From NCBI GenBank assembly GCA_937888775.1, contig CALAQT010000215.1, positions 1 through 63,705 of the forward strand: a stretch of 63,705 nt of DNA, written 5' to 3'. Position 1 is the stretch's first letter. Each line of letters starts with the position of its first letter. Below are positions 38,850-48,399 of the stretch, piece by piece. The position numbers and the translations under genes were made by a program. Source of the DNA: an uncultured Actinomycetes bacterium (lineage in GTDB: Bacteria > Actinomycetota > Thermoleophilia > Solirubrobacterales > Solirubrobacteraceae). Below the pieces are notes generated by a model that ran no database searches, had not been told where the DNA came from, and saw nothing but the letters and a program-made list of their open reading frames with translations.

Positions 38850-39548
38850 TCAGGGAAGCTCGGCCAGGCTGGCGATGCATCGCACGCCCGCGGGCGGGGG
38901 CCCGTCAAGGCGGTGCACGAGGATCGGCGTAATGCCGGCGGCGCGGGCGCCGGCGACATCCTCGGCGAGGTTGTCCCCGACGTGGGTGGCGCGCTGGGCG
39001 CAGGTCCCCGCGATCTCCAGCGCCGGCCTGAAGATCGCCGGATCAGGCTTGCGGGCCCCGGCGCTGGCCGAGGTGACGATCCCGTCCAGCAGTGGCGCCA
39101 GTCCGGCGCGCGCGAGCACCTCGGCCAACGAGATGTCCCAGTTGCTCACCACCACGACGCGCTCGCCGCGCGCCTTGGCGGCACGGATCGCCGCTCCGGC
39201 CTCCGGATATGGTGCGAAGCGCAGCGAGGCCAGCAGCGCCTCGGTTAGCGAGAGCCGGCCGATCCGCTCAAGCCGCCCAGAGCGGGGCAACGCCGCGCGC
39301 AGCACCTCGGCGCAGCTCTGGCGCAGCGCAGCGAGGCTGGTTGGATCTCGTCCCCTGTCCAGGTTGGCGCGGTAGTACGCGATCTCGGCCGCCAGCGCTC
39401 GGCGCGCCTCGGGCGCGGAGATCTTCACCCCGAATCGCGTGGCCAGCTCCGTTCTCAACGCAGGCGCGGGCGGCTGCAACCAGACGATCGTCCCCAGCGC
39501 ATCGAGCAGCAGCGCCCGCCGAACGCCACGGTCTGAGCTCTGCATCAC
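38850..39548 (-). CDS. HAD-superfamily hydrolase
   Basis: This 232-aa protein has HAD motif I in ALLLDALGTIVWL, where the usual second Asp is Leu-Gly rather than DxDxT, motif II in VVVVSNWDIS, the motif III Lys in GARKPDP and motif IV in HVGDNLAEDVAGA. The cap is helical and inserted after motif I. The D-A-L-G-T form resembles phosphoglycolate phosphatase or dehalogenase relatives. Substrate unknown. It diverges from the penicillin-binding protein gene and lies 70 bases upstream of the protease gene on the same strand. Confidence 0.85.
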   Translation of the reverse strand: MMQSSDRGVRRALLLDALGTIVWLQPPAPALRTELATRFGVKISAPEARRALAAEIAYYRANLDRGRDPTSLAALRQSCAEVLRAALPRSGRLERIGRLSLTEALLASLRFAPYPEAGAAIRAAKARGERVVVVSNWDISLAEVLARAGLAPLLDGIVTSASAGARKPDPAIFRPALEIAGTCAQRATHVGDNLAEDVAGARAAGITPILVHRLDGPPPAGVRCIASLAELP

Positions 39549-39683
39549 GGCGTGCGATCTTCGCAGGCTTGAAGGACCAAAGACCGGCGGCCCGAAACAT
39601 CTCGCCAGCTACACTCGTTGGTTCAGTTTCGGTCCGTGGACGCACGTCCAGCGCCCGGGCCGCCACCTTGTCCTTCTTTTCCC

Positions 39684-41873
39684 ATGAGCCGACGCGAACG
39701 ACAGCGGCGCCGCCGGCGCAACCGCGGATCCCCGATCAAGCGGGTGGTCGCCATGACCTTCGTGCTGACGGTCTGCGCCCTGGCCGTCGGCGGGCTGGCA
39801 GTGGCGGGCTGGGTGGTCAACGTCGCTCAATCGGCCCCGAGCATCCAGTCGCTGAAGGTCCAAGCCCCAGGGCAGCCGACGCAGGTGTTCGCCAGCGACG
39901 GCACGTCGCTGGGGTACATCTGGTCACCAGTTCTGCACACCTCGATCGCCGGCGGCCAGATTCCGGCGCTCATCAAGCACGCCACGATCGCGATTGAGGA
40001 CCGTCGCTTCTATCAGCACGGCGCGCTGGACTACCAGGGGCTCCTGAGGGCAGCGGTCAAGGATGCACTCAGCGGCGGAAACTCGCTCCAGGGCGGGTCG
40101 ACACTGACGATGCAGCTGGTCGACAACCTGTATCTGCCGCCGCAGATTGGGGCGACCCATAACCTCAGGTACAAGATCATCCAGGCCAAGCTCGCCGAGG
40201 AGCTCGCCAGCCTGCACAGCAAGAACTGGATCCTCGACAGCTACCTCAACTATGTGCCCTACGGGACGGTCGGCGGTCAGACCGCGTATGGCGTGGAGGC
40301 CGCGTCGGAGATGTTCTTCAACGAGCCGGTCTCGCAGCTGAACCTGACCCAGGCCGCGCTGCTGGCCGGTTTGCCCCAGGCACCGTCGGAGTACAACCCG
40401 TTCCTGCACCCAGCCGCCGCCCGCCACCGCCGCAACGAGGTGCTGCAGGCGATGGTCACGGCCGGCGACATCACCCAGGCGAACGCCGACGCCGCCGGCA
40501 GCCATCACCTGGAGGTCCAGCACGGCACTGCGTTCGCCGTCCAGCATTCCTACGTTTTCGACTACATCCAGCAATCACTGGAAAAGGACGTGTGCCCGCG
40601 TACGCCGACCAACTGCCCCCAGGTCAGCGAGGGCGGGCTGAAGGTCTACACGACGATCGACCTCAAGAAGCAGGCCGAGGCGCGGGCGGCGATCCTCGCC
40701 CACGAGGGCGGCCCCGGCCAGCCGGGCGCCGGACTCGCCTCGATCCAGCCGTCCACCGGCCACATCCTGGCGATCGCCTCATCATCGGACTACGGCCAGA
40801 CCAGCTTCGACTACGCCACCCAGGCTCATCGCCAGCCGGGCTCGTCGTTCAAGGTGTTCGCGCTGATGACGCTGATCCACGACTACCACGGCGACCCCGG
40901 TCAGACCTACTACACCTCCAAGTTCCTGCCGGCGGGATGGCTGCCCGAGGATCCGACCTGGTCCGTGCACACCGCCGAGGAGTCCTACCAGGGAAACATC
41001 AATGTCACCAAGGCCACGATCGTGTCCGACAACACGGTGTTCGTACAGCTCGCCGCCGACCTCGGGTGGGCCAAGCTCGACGCGACGGCTCACGCGATGG
41101 GCATCACCTCGCCGTTGGACGGCAATCCGGCAGAGGTGATCGGCGGTCTCCGGATCGGCGTCACCCCGCTGGAGATGGCCGACGCCTACGCCACGCTGGC
41201 CAACAGCGGCTCCCATGTCCCTGTGACGATCATCGACAAGATCGTCTATCCCGACGGCAGCGTGCGAAATCTTGGCGATCCTCCCCACACCACGGTGTTC
41301 ACCGACGGCGAAGCCTACGCGGCCACCAACGTGCTCAAACAGGTGATCACGAGCGGTACCGGCACCGCGGCCGGTTACGGCTGCCCAGCGGCCGGCAAGA
41401 CGGGAACCGCCAACAACCTGGAGAACGCGTGGTTCGTCGGCTACACGCCGCGGATGTCGACGGCGGTCTGGGTCGGCTACCCGCAAGGCAACATACCGAT
41501 GGCCAACGGCTTCGGTGGAACGCTGGCCGCGCCGATCTGGCACGACTACATGCAGCAGGCCAGCGGCGGCTACTGCGGCGACTTCCCTGCCCCCACCGAC
41601 CCATTCCAGGGCACCCCGTTCTTCGGCAAGTACTCCAGCACCGGCGCTCCGAGCGTCGGCGCTCAGAACGGGGCCAAGGGCTCAGGCGGAGTCGGCACCA
41701 CGACCACGACGACAACGACCACCAGCCCCTACAACAACCCGACGCTGTACGCCCAGCCGCCGAACAGCACACCGCCGGCCGCGCACGGGCCCGGAGCCGC
41801 CACCACCCCCGCGCCGGGCTCGGGCAATGCGCCGGTGGCGGGCACCGGCGGGACGGGCGTCAAGAAGCACTAA
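39684..41873 (+). CDS. Class A penicillin-binding protein
   Basis: This 729-aa bifunctional enzyme polymerises glycan strands and cross-links peptides outside the membrane. After a basic N-terminus and one helix ([23 protein letters not shown]), the GT51 domain has [10 protein letters not shown] with the catalytic Glu near 105 and [16 protein letters not shown]. The transpeptidase domain has SSFK (S387, K390), an SDN motif in IVSDNTVF, and KTGTA with Lys near 572. The tail from about residue 675 is Thr/Pro/Gly/Ala-rich and probably disordered in the wall. The ATG at 39684 fits the membrane-anchor start. Confidence 0.95.
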   Translation: MSRRERQRRRRRNRGSPIKRVVAMTFVLTVCALAVGGLAVAGWVVNVAQSAPSIQSLKVQAPGQPTQVFASDGTSLGYIWSPVLHTSIAGGQIPALIKHATIAIEDRRFYQHGALDYQGLLRAAVKDALSGGNSLQGGSTLTMQLVDNLYLPPQIGATHNLRYKIIQAKLAEELASLHSKNWILDSYLNYVPYGTVGGQTAYGVEAASEMFFNEPVSQLNLTQAALLAGLPQAPSEYNPFLHPAAARHRRNEVLQAMVTAGDITQANADAAGSHHLEVQHGTAFAVQHSYVFDYIQQSLEKDVCPRTPTNCPQVSEGGLKVYTTIDLKKQAEARAAILAHEGGPGQPGAGLASIQPSTGHILAIASSSDYGQTSFDYATQAHRQPGSSFKVFALMTLIHDYHGDPGQTYYTSKFLPAGWLPEDPTWSVHTAEESYQGNINVTKATIVSDNTVFVQLAADLGWAKLDATAHAMGITSPLDGNPAEVIGGLRIGVTPLEMADAYATLANSGSHVPVTIIDKIVYPDGSVRNLGDPPHTTVFTDGEAYAATNVLKQVITSGTGTAAGYGCPAAGKTGTANNLENAWFVGYTPRMSTAVWVGYPQGNIPMANGFGGTLAAPIWHDYMQQASGGYCGDFPAPTDPFQGTPFFGKYSSTGAPSVGAQNGAKGSGGVGTTTTTTTTTSPYNNPTLYAQPPNSTPPAAHGPGAATTPAPGSGNAPVAGTGGTGVKKH

Positions 41874-41943
41874 CCGCCGGACTGGTAGCGCGGTCGGTCC
41901 GCGGCAAGCTGCATCTGCGCGCTCTGCACTACAGTTGAGGCGG

Positions 41944-42165
41944 ATGCCAAAGGAAGAAAAGGTCGAGCTTGAAGGCGAGGTCGTCGAGGCGCTGCCCAAT
42001 GCGATGTTCCGCGTGAAGCTTGACAACATGGATCGCGTCGTGCTCGGCCATGTCGCCGGCAAGATGCGCCGCTTCCGGATTCGCATCCTGCCCGGCGATC
42101 GCGTCAGGGTGGAGCTCTCACCCTACGATCTCGATCGCGCGCGGATCGTCTACCGCCACCGCTGA
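41944..42165 (+). CDS. infA: Translation initiation factor IF-1 family protein
   Basis: This 73-aa OB-fold protein matches IF-1 along its length: [39 protein letters not shown] and [19 protein letters not shown]-1 binds the ribosomal A site on the 30S subunit during initiation. It differs from usual actinobacterial IF-1 in NMDRVVLGH, where N-G-H-x-V-L-A-H is typical. It lies between the PBP gene and thiL, not in the ribosomal spc/alpha cluster, so it may be a second, paralogous copy. ATG at 41944. Confidence 0.9.
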   Translation: MPKEEKVELEGEVVEALPNAMFRVKLDNMDRVVLGHVAGKMRRFRIRILPGDRVRVELSPYDLDRARIVYRHR

Positions 42166-42185
42166 CCTGGCCCGGGCGGCTCCCG

Positions 42186-43154
42186 GTGCGCGAGCTGGAG
42201 TTGATCGACGCCCTGGAGCGGGTGCTCGCTCCCGGCGGACCGCACATCGTGCGCTGGCTGGGTGATGACGCCGCGGTCGTGCGCGCACGCGGTTACGCCG
42301 TCACCTCGGTGGACACGATGGTTGACGGCGTGCACTTTCATCGCGCGCAGCTGACCGCGAGCGAGATCGGGCACCGGGCGCTCGCCGCTTCGCTGTCGGA
42401 TCTGGCCGCGATGGGAGCCCGCGCCGGCGAGGCCTACATGGCGCTGGGTCTGCCGTCGGGCACCGAGCGATCCGACGCGCTGGCCCTGATCGGCGGCGCG
42501 CAGGCGCTGGCGGCAAGGACCGGGGTCACGATCGCCGGGGGCGACGTCAGCGCCAGTCAAACGCTGACGGTCTCATTCACCGTTGTGGGATGGGCGCGAG
42601 ATCCGGGCGAGCTGGTCGGCCGCGACGGAGCCCAGGTCGGCGACCTGGTCGCCGTCACCGGTTCGCTGGGGGCGGCCGGGGCCGGGCTGGCGCTGCTCGA
42701 GGGCAGAGCCGACGCCGCATCGCTGCCGGACGGAATCGCCGCGGCGCTGCATGATCGCTTTGCCCGGCCGGAGCCCCGCCTGACCGCGGGACTGGCGCTC
42801 AGCGCGCTCGGTGCCCGGGCCATGATCGACCTGTCCGACGGCCTTGCCACCGACGCCCGTCATCTGGCGCGCCGCAGTGGCGTACGAATCGAGCTGTCGC
42901 TGGGGCGGATCCCGCTCGCGGCAGGCGTCGAGCGAGTCGCCGCCGCGCTGGGTACCGACGCGCGCAGGTTCGCCGCGACGGCCGGCGAGGACTACGAGCT
43001 ATGCGCGTGCGTGCCCGAGGCTGGCCGCGCCGGCGTGGACGAGAGCCCCACGGGCGCCGAGGTCACCTGGATCGGCCAGGTGATCGACGGCCCGGTCGGG
43101 ATCACGTTCACCGGCGCCGCGGATGACCTCTATGGCTACGAGCACTCTCTCTGA
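42186..43154 (+). CDS. thiL: Thiamine-monophosphate kinase
   Basis: ThiL (322 aa) phosphorylates thiamine monophosphate to thiamine pyrophosphate. It starts at a GTG at 42186 with ELELIDALERVL, then WLGDDAAVV with metal-binding Asp residues, VDTMVDGVHF and ALAASLSDLAAMGA. The C-terminal half has MIDLSDGLATDARHLA and FAATAGEDYELCA, both ThiL signatures of the PurM-like fold. It follows the IF-1-like gene by 20 bases. Its last 47 bases overlap the end of the convergent FlgM-like gene. Confidence 0.95.
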   Translation: MRELELIDALERVLAPGGPHIVRWLGDDAAVVRARGYAVTSVDTMVDGVHFHRAQLTASEIGHRALAASLSDLAAMGARAGEAYMALGLPSGTERSDALALIGGAQALAARTGVTIAGGDVSASQTLTVSFTVVGWARDPGELVGRDGAQVGDLVAVTGSLGAAGAGLALLEGRADAASLPDGIAAALHDRFARPEPRLTAGLALSALGARAMIDLSDGLATDARHLARRSGVRIELSLGRIPLAAGVERVAAALGTDARRFAATAGEDYELCACVPEAGRAGVDESPTGAEVTWIGQVIDGPVGITFTGAADDLYGYEHSL

Positions 43155-43362
43155 GTGGTATCTGCTCAGAGCGGATCACTTTTGGCTTCTGTAGCCGGCG
43201 GAGGATGGCGTCAGCCACCGCTCGGGTGTCCACCTTGTACTCACCGCGACGAATTATGTGTTGAAGTTCAGCCAAGCGCATTTTGCGAGTCTCTTCCATG
43301 AGTTCCGCATCCCCGGGTCTGATGCCTGGATCCGGTCTTGAATCTTTGTCGGTCATACCCAT
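43108..43362 (-). CDS. FlgM-like anti-sigma factor
   Basis: This protein of about 84 aa has a polar N-terminus and then LAELQHIIRRGEYKVDTRAVADAILRRL, which follows the FlgM C-terminal pattern (G-x-Y-x-V-D, then V-A-x-A-I). FlgM binds and inhibits the flagellar sigma factor FliA. The C-terminus is basic. The ATG at 43362 has GGAG upstream; TTG at 43374 and ATG at 43356 are alternatives. Its stop lies within the end of thiL. No flagellar or sigma-28 gene is in the window, so the partner is unknown. Confidence 0.65.
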   Translation of the reverse strand: MGMTDKDSRPDPGIRPGDAELMEETRKMRLAELQHIIRRGEYKVDTRAVADAILRRLQKPKVIRSEQIPLRESARSHRGHPRRR

Positions 43363-43467
43363 GGCCGACTCCAATCGTGGGCAAACTATTGGACATTCGG
43401 CCAGACGCGGCGATTCTGAAATCGGCGCGCGGCCTTCTCAGAGGCAAGCCGTCGGCTAGGTGAAGTG

Positions 43468-44151
43468 CTAGGCCTGAAGCGCGGCACCGAGCGGCTTGAC
43501 GGCCTGCAGGCGCGCGAAGACGACGATCCGCTGGGTCGCGCTGTAGAGCGGATTGCAAGCCGAGAGCACCAGCCGCTCGTAGCCGACGTTGCGGGTGATC
43601 CACAGGGCGGTAGGTGGCACGACCTTGTCGTACTGGACCACATAGGTGAACTTGGCGTAGGGCATATCGAGCACGATCCGGTCACCCCGCGCCAGCGCGT
43701 TGATGTTCCTAAACGGCGCCAGATACGTGGTTCTGTGTCCGGCCACCGCGACCGTCTGGCCCAGACCGGGAAAGGCGGTGGCCGGGTAGTGGCCCGGCCC
43801 CCTCTCCAAGCTCGACGTGTCGGTGCCCTGCACGACGTCGTAGCTGGCGCCGATCTTGGGGATCTCAAGCATCCCGATCGCATCCCCGGTCCTGACCTGA
43901 TGCGCCTCACGCCGAGCCAGGAAGGCGACCCGCCGCTGTGTGGAGCGCAGCGAGCCGAGCGCGCTCGCGTCAAGCCGGGACAGCGGAGCGGTCCGATAGC
44001 TCAGGAAGTGCTGGTCGATGTTGCTGCGCAGGACCGTCGCGATCGCGGCGGTGACCGGCTCCTGCCACACGAGCGTGACCCCGGCATCGAGCACCAGCAG
44101 CAGCCCCGACAGGATCAGAACCGAGGAGATGTCGCGGATCAGGCGCCTCAT
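43468..44151 (-). CDS. Sortase family transpeptidase
   Basis: This 227-aa membrane-anchored enzyme has an N-terminal helix (SSVLILSGLLLVLDAGVTLVW) and the sortase barrel. Catalytic residues appear as AGHRTTY (His about 139), LSACNPLYSATQR (Cys about 199, Arg about 208). GMLEIPKIGASYDVVQG and the PGHYPATAFPGLGQ segment are typical of class E or D enzymes. Sortases anchor proteins by cleaving LPXTG- or LAXTG-like signals; I find no such C-terminal signal in the window. A longer frame to 44274 is possible but lacks support. Confidence 0.9.
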   Translation of the reverse strand: MRRLIRDISSVLILSGLLLVLDAGVTLVWQEPVTAAIATVLRSNIDQHFLSYRTAPLSRLDASALGSLRSTQRRVAFLARREAHQVRTGDAIGMLEIPKIGASYDVVQGTDTSSLERGPGHYPATAFPGLGQTVAVAGHRTTYLAPFRNINALARGDRIVLDMPYAKFTYVVQYDKVVPPTALWITRNVGYERLVLSACNPLYSATQRIVVFARLQAVKPLGAALQA

Positions 44152-44286
44152 CGCACCCAGAAGTCTAGTGTCGTGGTTCGAGATTTCGGGAGCAGATCTC
44201 GCGAGTGGCTGGGCCACCCGCACCCACCCACCCGCCGCGCGCACCCGGTCACCACGCGCCGCCCGAGAGGACATCTCGGACGGGAC

Positions 44287-46071
44287 TCAGCGGCGAAGCG
44301 CGGACTTGGTACCGCCCAGCGAGCCGGGGCCGGCGTAGGTGACCGGACCCCGGACGGTGACGGCGGCGGGCTTCGGGCGCTCTTGGCGTGCGGCGCGCAG
44401 CGCGATCAGGCCGACGCTCACCACGCAACCGAGCACAACGCTCCACTCCAGCGCGGCCAACAGGCCGATGTCGCCGCCCGCGAGCAGCAGCACAGCACTC
44501 CAGGCGGCGTCCAGCGGACCGAACCCCAGCGTGACCGCGTAGTAGGCGACAACCAGCGCGACGGGCGCCAGGCCGACGACCAGCAGCACGAGCACCAGCG
44601 GCGCCGACAGGGCGACGTCGGGCGTGACCACCCACAGCCAGAGATGCAGCGCCGGCACCAGCAGCGCGGCGGCAAACGGGTTGACGAGCCAGATCGCGAT
44701 CGTGATCAGGCACATGACCAGCAGCACGGCGGCGGCCGCGCCGGCATCAGGGGTGCGGCCCAGGCGGCGCGCCGCCGGGCGGCCGGCGATCAGCCTGATC
44801 GCCAGCGGCCGCAGCACGACGAACGACGCGACGATCGCGACGCCGGCCACCGCCAGAACGGCGATCCCCGCTCCATGGAGCGGGATCGCCCCCGCCCTGA
44901 CCGGCCCCGGAGGCGCCGCCGAGATCACTCCCAGCAGCCGCGCGGCGAGTACAACCAGCACGCCGACGGCGAACGGCAGCGCGCACGCGAGCACCCACAC
45001 GATCCACGACCACAGCGCACAGCCGCGGCGCAACGCTCGGGCCGTCCCGTCGACGGTGGCCAGCAGCACCGGCACGATCAGCGCGATCACGAACAGCGCC
45101 ACCGCCCATCCAGGCACCACCTTGCCGTCCAGGATCAGATACGGGGAGGGGGCCGGCACGGCCGGGCCCCCGTCCAGCGCGCTGATCGTCTGCAGCACGG
45201 CTCGTCCCATCGAGGTGATCATCGCGGGGCCCTGGACGGGGTTCTCGGCGCCCGGACCGCGCTCGCCCGACAGCGACAGCAACACCGCGGGTATGCCCCT
45301 GGCGCCGAACGGGCCCTGTTCGGATACCGTCAGCGGGAAGGCGAGGTGAACGAACTGACCGGCGAAGCTGGTGCCACCAGCGCCGAGTCCCGTCTGAGCT
45401 TGGAGGGCCGCGGCGACCGTGTTGCGCAACGTCGGCGGCGCCACCGCTTGCCCGTCTGACCACGGCACGATCACCGGCTGACGTACCCGTGAGCCGGCCA
45501 GGTCGCCCAGCACAATCACCGCGTCGATCGGCCCGCCCAATTGCGAGGCGAGGCGGACCGCCCCGGCGGTCCCGGCCGAGCCACTGGTGGAGGCGAGCAC
45601 GACCGTGCGGTTGAGCGTCTCGCCCTCCAGGTCGCGCGCGAGCTCGACCAGCGTAGCCGTACCCGACAGATCAGCCACCGAAGGCGACTGCAAGGAATCC
45701 CGGTGGGCGATCACCACCAGACTGCCGGAGGACATCCCGGGCAGCACGGCGGTCACGTCCTCCAGCGTGCGGGTGCCGTCAACCGTGCGCCCTTTGAAGA
45801 TGTCTGTCGAGACCGTGAAGTTCTCGTTCTCGTGGAGGAAGTCCTGGGCGACCTCGGTGGCGAGCGCGTCATCGCCGATCGAACCGGGACGCCGCTGTGG
45901 GGCGTCCGCCGCCATCTGATTCATGGTCGTGTAGGCAGACGGGCCGTTGAACGCCTCGGGTGCGAGCGTCGTGCTGGCCGGCCCCGGCTGGTTCTGCAGC
46001 GAGAACGCGAGCACGACCAGGGCGAGCGCCACCACGACAAACCCGGTGCGGTAGATCCGCGGATCGAGCAT
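44287..46071 (-). CDS. Membrane protein with degenerate M28-like peptidase domain
   Basis: This 594-aa protein has an N-terminal helix (FVVVALALVVLAFSL), an extracytoplasmic domain to about residue 320, and about eight C-terminal helices. The outer domain resembles M28 aminopeptidases: VVIAHRDS and ADLSGTATLVELARDL fit HxD and DxxSG-type metal ligands, and QDFLHENENFTV resembles their N-terminal helix. The usual catalytic EE segment is replaced by ASTSGSAGTAG, so activity is doubtful. The C-terminal membrane half has no family I recognise. ATG at 46071. It lies upstream of the response regulator on the opposite strand. Confidence 0.7.
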   Translation of the reverse strand: MLDPRIYRTGFVVVALALVVLAFSLQNQPGPASTTLAPEAFNGPSAYTTMNQMAADAPQRRPGSIGDDALATEVAQDFLHENENFTVSTDIFKGRTVDGTRTLEDVTAVLPGMSSGSLVVIAHRDSLQSPSVADLSGTATLVELARDLEGETLNRTVVLASTSGSAGTAGAVRLASQLGGPIDAVIVLGDLAGSRVRQPVIVPWSDGQAVAPPTLRNTVAAALQAQTGLGAGGTSFAGQFVHLAFPLTVSEQGPFGARGIPAVLLSLSGERGPGAENPVQGPAMITSMGRAVLQTISALDGGPAVPAPSPYLILDGKVVPGWAVALFVIALIVPVLLATVDGTARALRRGCALWSWIVWVLACALPFAVGVLVVLAARLLGVISAAPPGPVRAGAIPLHGAGIAVLAVAGVAIVASFVVLRPLAIRLIAGRPAARRLGRTPDAGAAAAVLLVMCLITIAIWLVNPFAAALLVPALHLWLWVVTPDVALSAPLVLVLLVVGLAPVALVVAYYAVTLGFGPLDAAWSAVLLLAGGDIGLLAALEWSVVLGCVVSVGLIALRAARQERPKPAAVTVRGPVTYAGPGSLGGTKSALRR

Positions 46072-46217
46072 TGCAGCCAGAGAGTAACCGGCCCCGCCCC
46101 GGTGACACGACGCTGGGCGAGTTGCTTCAACCGCCCCGCGCACTTGCCCCGCGCCGGTCTCGGATAGCCGATGCCACTACTCTTGGACTTAGGGCCCAGG
46201 AGCCCTTAGGAGACAAA

Positions 46218-46931
46218 GTGGCCGATCGCTCAGCGCGCATCCTGCTCGTAGACGATGAGCAGTCGATTCAGACGCTGCTCTCCTATCCGTTGCGCAAAGA
46301 GGGCTACGACGTCGTGCAGGCCACCGACGGTCGGGAGGCGCTTGATCGCTTCGACGAGCAGGTGTTCGACCTCGTGGTGCTCGACCTGATGCTGCCCAAG
46401 ATCGACGGCCTTGAGGTCTGCCGGCGCCTGCGCAGCCGCAGCTCGGTTCCGATCATCATGCTGACGGCGAAATCCGAGGAGATCGACAAGGTGGTCGGGC
46501 TCGAGCTCGGCGCCGACGACTACATCACCAAGCCGTTCTCGCTGCGCGAGTTCTCCAGCCGGATCAAGGCGGCGCTGCGGCGTGCCGAGATGAGCCGCCC
46601 GGCTGAGACCGCCCCCGACGAGGTCCCGCTCTGTGTCCGTGATTTGCGGATCGACTTTCCCAAGCGGACCGTGCGGGTGCGGGGCGACGATGTCCAGCTG
46701 ACTTATGTGGAGTTCGAGATCCTCTCGGCGCTGGCGCGGGGTCCAGGGCGCGTGTTCACGCGCGACATGCTGCTGGCGCGCGTCTGGGGCGACTCGGCGT
46801 ACCGTGACCCCCGCACGATCGATGTCCACATCCGCCACCTACGCGAGAAGATCGAGCGCGATCCAAAGGACCCCGAGTACCTGTTCACGGTGCGCGGAGT
46901 TGGGTACAGGTTCCGCGATACGGAGCTCTGA
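46218..46931 (+). CDS. OmpR-family response regulator
   Basis: This 237-aa regulator has a receiver domain (ILLVDDEQS, phosphoacceptor Asp near 56 in LVVLDLMLP, conserved Lys in YITKPF) and a C-terminal winged helix (LTYVEFEILSALARGPGRVFTRDMLL, DVHIRHLREKIE, GVGYRF). Phosphorylation by the adjacent kinase would drive DNA binding. The GTG at 46218 follows TTAGGAGA, which decides the start. The kinase begins immediately after its stop. Target genes cannot be read. Confidence 0.95.
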   Translation: MADRSARILLVDDEQSIQTLLSYPLRKEGYDVVQATDGREALDRFDEQVFDLVVLDLMLPKIDGLEVCRRLRSRSSVPIIMLTAKSEEIDKVVGLELGADDYITKPFSLREFSSRIKAALRRAEMSRPAETAPDEVPLCVRDLRIDFPKRTVRVRGDDVQLTYVEFEILSALARGPGRVFTRDMLLARVWGDSAYRDPRTIDVHIRHLREKIERDPKDPEYLFTVRGVGYRFRDTEL

Positions 46932-48368
46932 ATGCGGCTAGGTGCTTCTCGCCAGTATTTGCGGTGGGGAGCACTGAGGCTGTCGCTGGCCAACCGGCTC
47001 GCGCTGGCCTTCTTTGCGATCACGCTACTGGCGATCGGGTCGCTCTACGTGTATGTGGCCCCCGGACTGCAGTCCCGCCTGATGGGCGAGAAGCTGGGGG
47101 AACTGACGCACGTCGCTCAGCACGACTCCAAGGCGATCGCGGCGACCGTCGGCAGCTCCACCCCCCTGCCCCAGGTAAGCCGGATCGTGATCCGCACGGC
47201 CGGGATCTCCGGCGACCGCATCACGCTGCTGTCGGTGAACATGGCGCAGGGCGGCCTTCAGCTGTCGGTGCAGGCCGATTCCAGCAATCCGGCCGCCGCC
47301 GGCTGGCTCAGCTATCCGGTCGCCCGCCACGCGATCGCCTCCGGCCAGCTGGCCACCGGTACGGGGGCCAGCCAGAACGGGATCGTCGCCGAAGCGGCCG
47401 AGCCGGTCCGCTTTCTGGGCCAGATCGTCGCCGTGGTCGTCTACTCGGCGCCCGTGTCCGACATCGTCCGCAACGTGGCGCTGGTGCGCCACCAGATCCT
47501 CGTCGCCGGCGGGATCGCGCTGCTGCTGGCGCTGGTGCTCGGCTACCTGTTCGTTCACGCGCTGGCCCAGCGCGTCAAACGGCTCGAGCTGGCGGCCAAG
47601 CAGGTGGCGGCCGGCGAGTTCGGCCATCCGATCAAGGTGGACTCCTCCGACGAGCTGGGCCAGCTGGCGCTCGCCTTCAACGAGATGCAGCAGCAGCTGG
47701 GCCAGCTCGAGCTCACCCGCAAGAGATTCATCGCCACCGCGTCGCACGAGCTGCGAACGCCGATCTTCTCACTCGGCGGGTTCGTCGAGCTGCTCGAGGA
47801 TGAGGATCTGGATCATGAGACACGCCGACGCTTCCTGGATCAGGTCAAGAGCCAGGTGGAGCGCCTGCGCAAGCTCTCGGTCAACCTGCTCGATCTTTCC
47901 CGCCTGGAGGCGGGCTCGCTGGAGCTGCGCCCTGAGCAGGTCGATCTGGGCGAACTGACCCGGTCGGTGTCCGGCGAATTCGAGCCGACGCTCGCCCAGC
48001 ACGACTCGCACCTCGAATTGAGGCTCGCCTCACGCCGAATCGAAGCTCAGTGCGATCCCGTGCGGGTGGCCCAGATCATGCGGATCCTGATCGACAACGC
48101 GCTCATCCATACTCCGCCGGGCACCCGCATCACGGTCACCGCCGGCCGCGACGATGGTCAGGTGCGGCTGGCGGTCCGCGACGACGGCGAAGGTATCGAC
48201 GGTGAGGCGATGCCACGGATCTTTGAGCCATTCTACACCGCTGACGACGCCCAGGGCTCGGGACTCGGCCTGGCGATCGCCCGCGAGCTGGCGACCCGGA
48301 TGTCCGGGCGTCTGACCGTGCGCTGCGCCGGAGGTGCGACCGTGTTCACGCTGGAGCTGCCGGCCTGA
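46932..48368 (+). CDS. HAMP-domain sensor histidine kinase
   Basis: This 478-aa sensor has two helices (about residues 20-40 and 180-205) bracketing an extracytoplasmic domain of about 135 residues, then a HAMP linker, a dimerisation/phosphoacceptor domain TASHELRTP with His near 272, and an ATPase domain with N-box NALIHTPPGT, G1 DDGEGID and G2 GSGLGLAIARELA. It autophosphorylates and transfers to the regulator encoded directly upstream. The sensor domain has no family I can name, so the signal is unknown. Confidence 0.95.
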   Translation: MRLGASRQYLRWGALRLSLANRLALAFFAITLLAIGSLYVYVAPGLQSRLMGEKLGELTHVAQHDSKAIAATVGSSTPLPQVSRIVIRTAGISGDRITLLSVNMAQGGLQLSVQADSSNPAAAGWLSYPVARHAIASGQLATGTGASQNGIVAEAAEPVRFLGQIVAVVVYSAPVSDIVRNVALVRHQILVAGGIALLLALVLGYLFVHALAQRVKRLELAAKQVAAGEFGHPIKVDSSDELGQLALAFNEMQQQLGQLELTRKRFIATASHELRTPIFSLGGFVELLEDEDLDHETRRRFLDQVKSQVERLRKLSVNLLDLSRLEAGSLELRPEQVDLGELTRSVSGEFEPTLAQHDSHLELRLASRRIEAQCDPVRVAQIMRILIDNALIHTPPGTRITVTAGRDDGQVRLAVRDDGEGIDGEAMPRIFEPFYTADDAQGSGLGLAIARELATRMSGRLTVRCAGGATVFTLELPA

Positions 48369-48399
48369 GGGTTCGTGGGCCCTAGGGTTCGTGGGCCCT
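48368..48399. repeat. 16-bp tandem repeat at the kinase/carbonic anhydrase junction
   Basis: AGGGTTCGTGGGCCCT occurs twice in tandem (48368-48383 and 48384-48399). It begins on the last base of the kinase stop and reaches the carbonic anhydrase stop on the other strand. The internal GGGCCC is palindromic and may help end both transcripts. Confidence 0.6.

Noticed and set aside
43465..45459. Long plus-strand frame of 664 aa
   Set aside because: It is antisense to the sortase and M28-like genes, rich in Arg/Gln/His as expected for GC-rich shadow frames.
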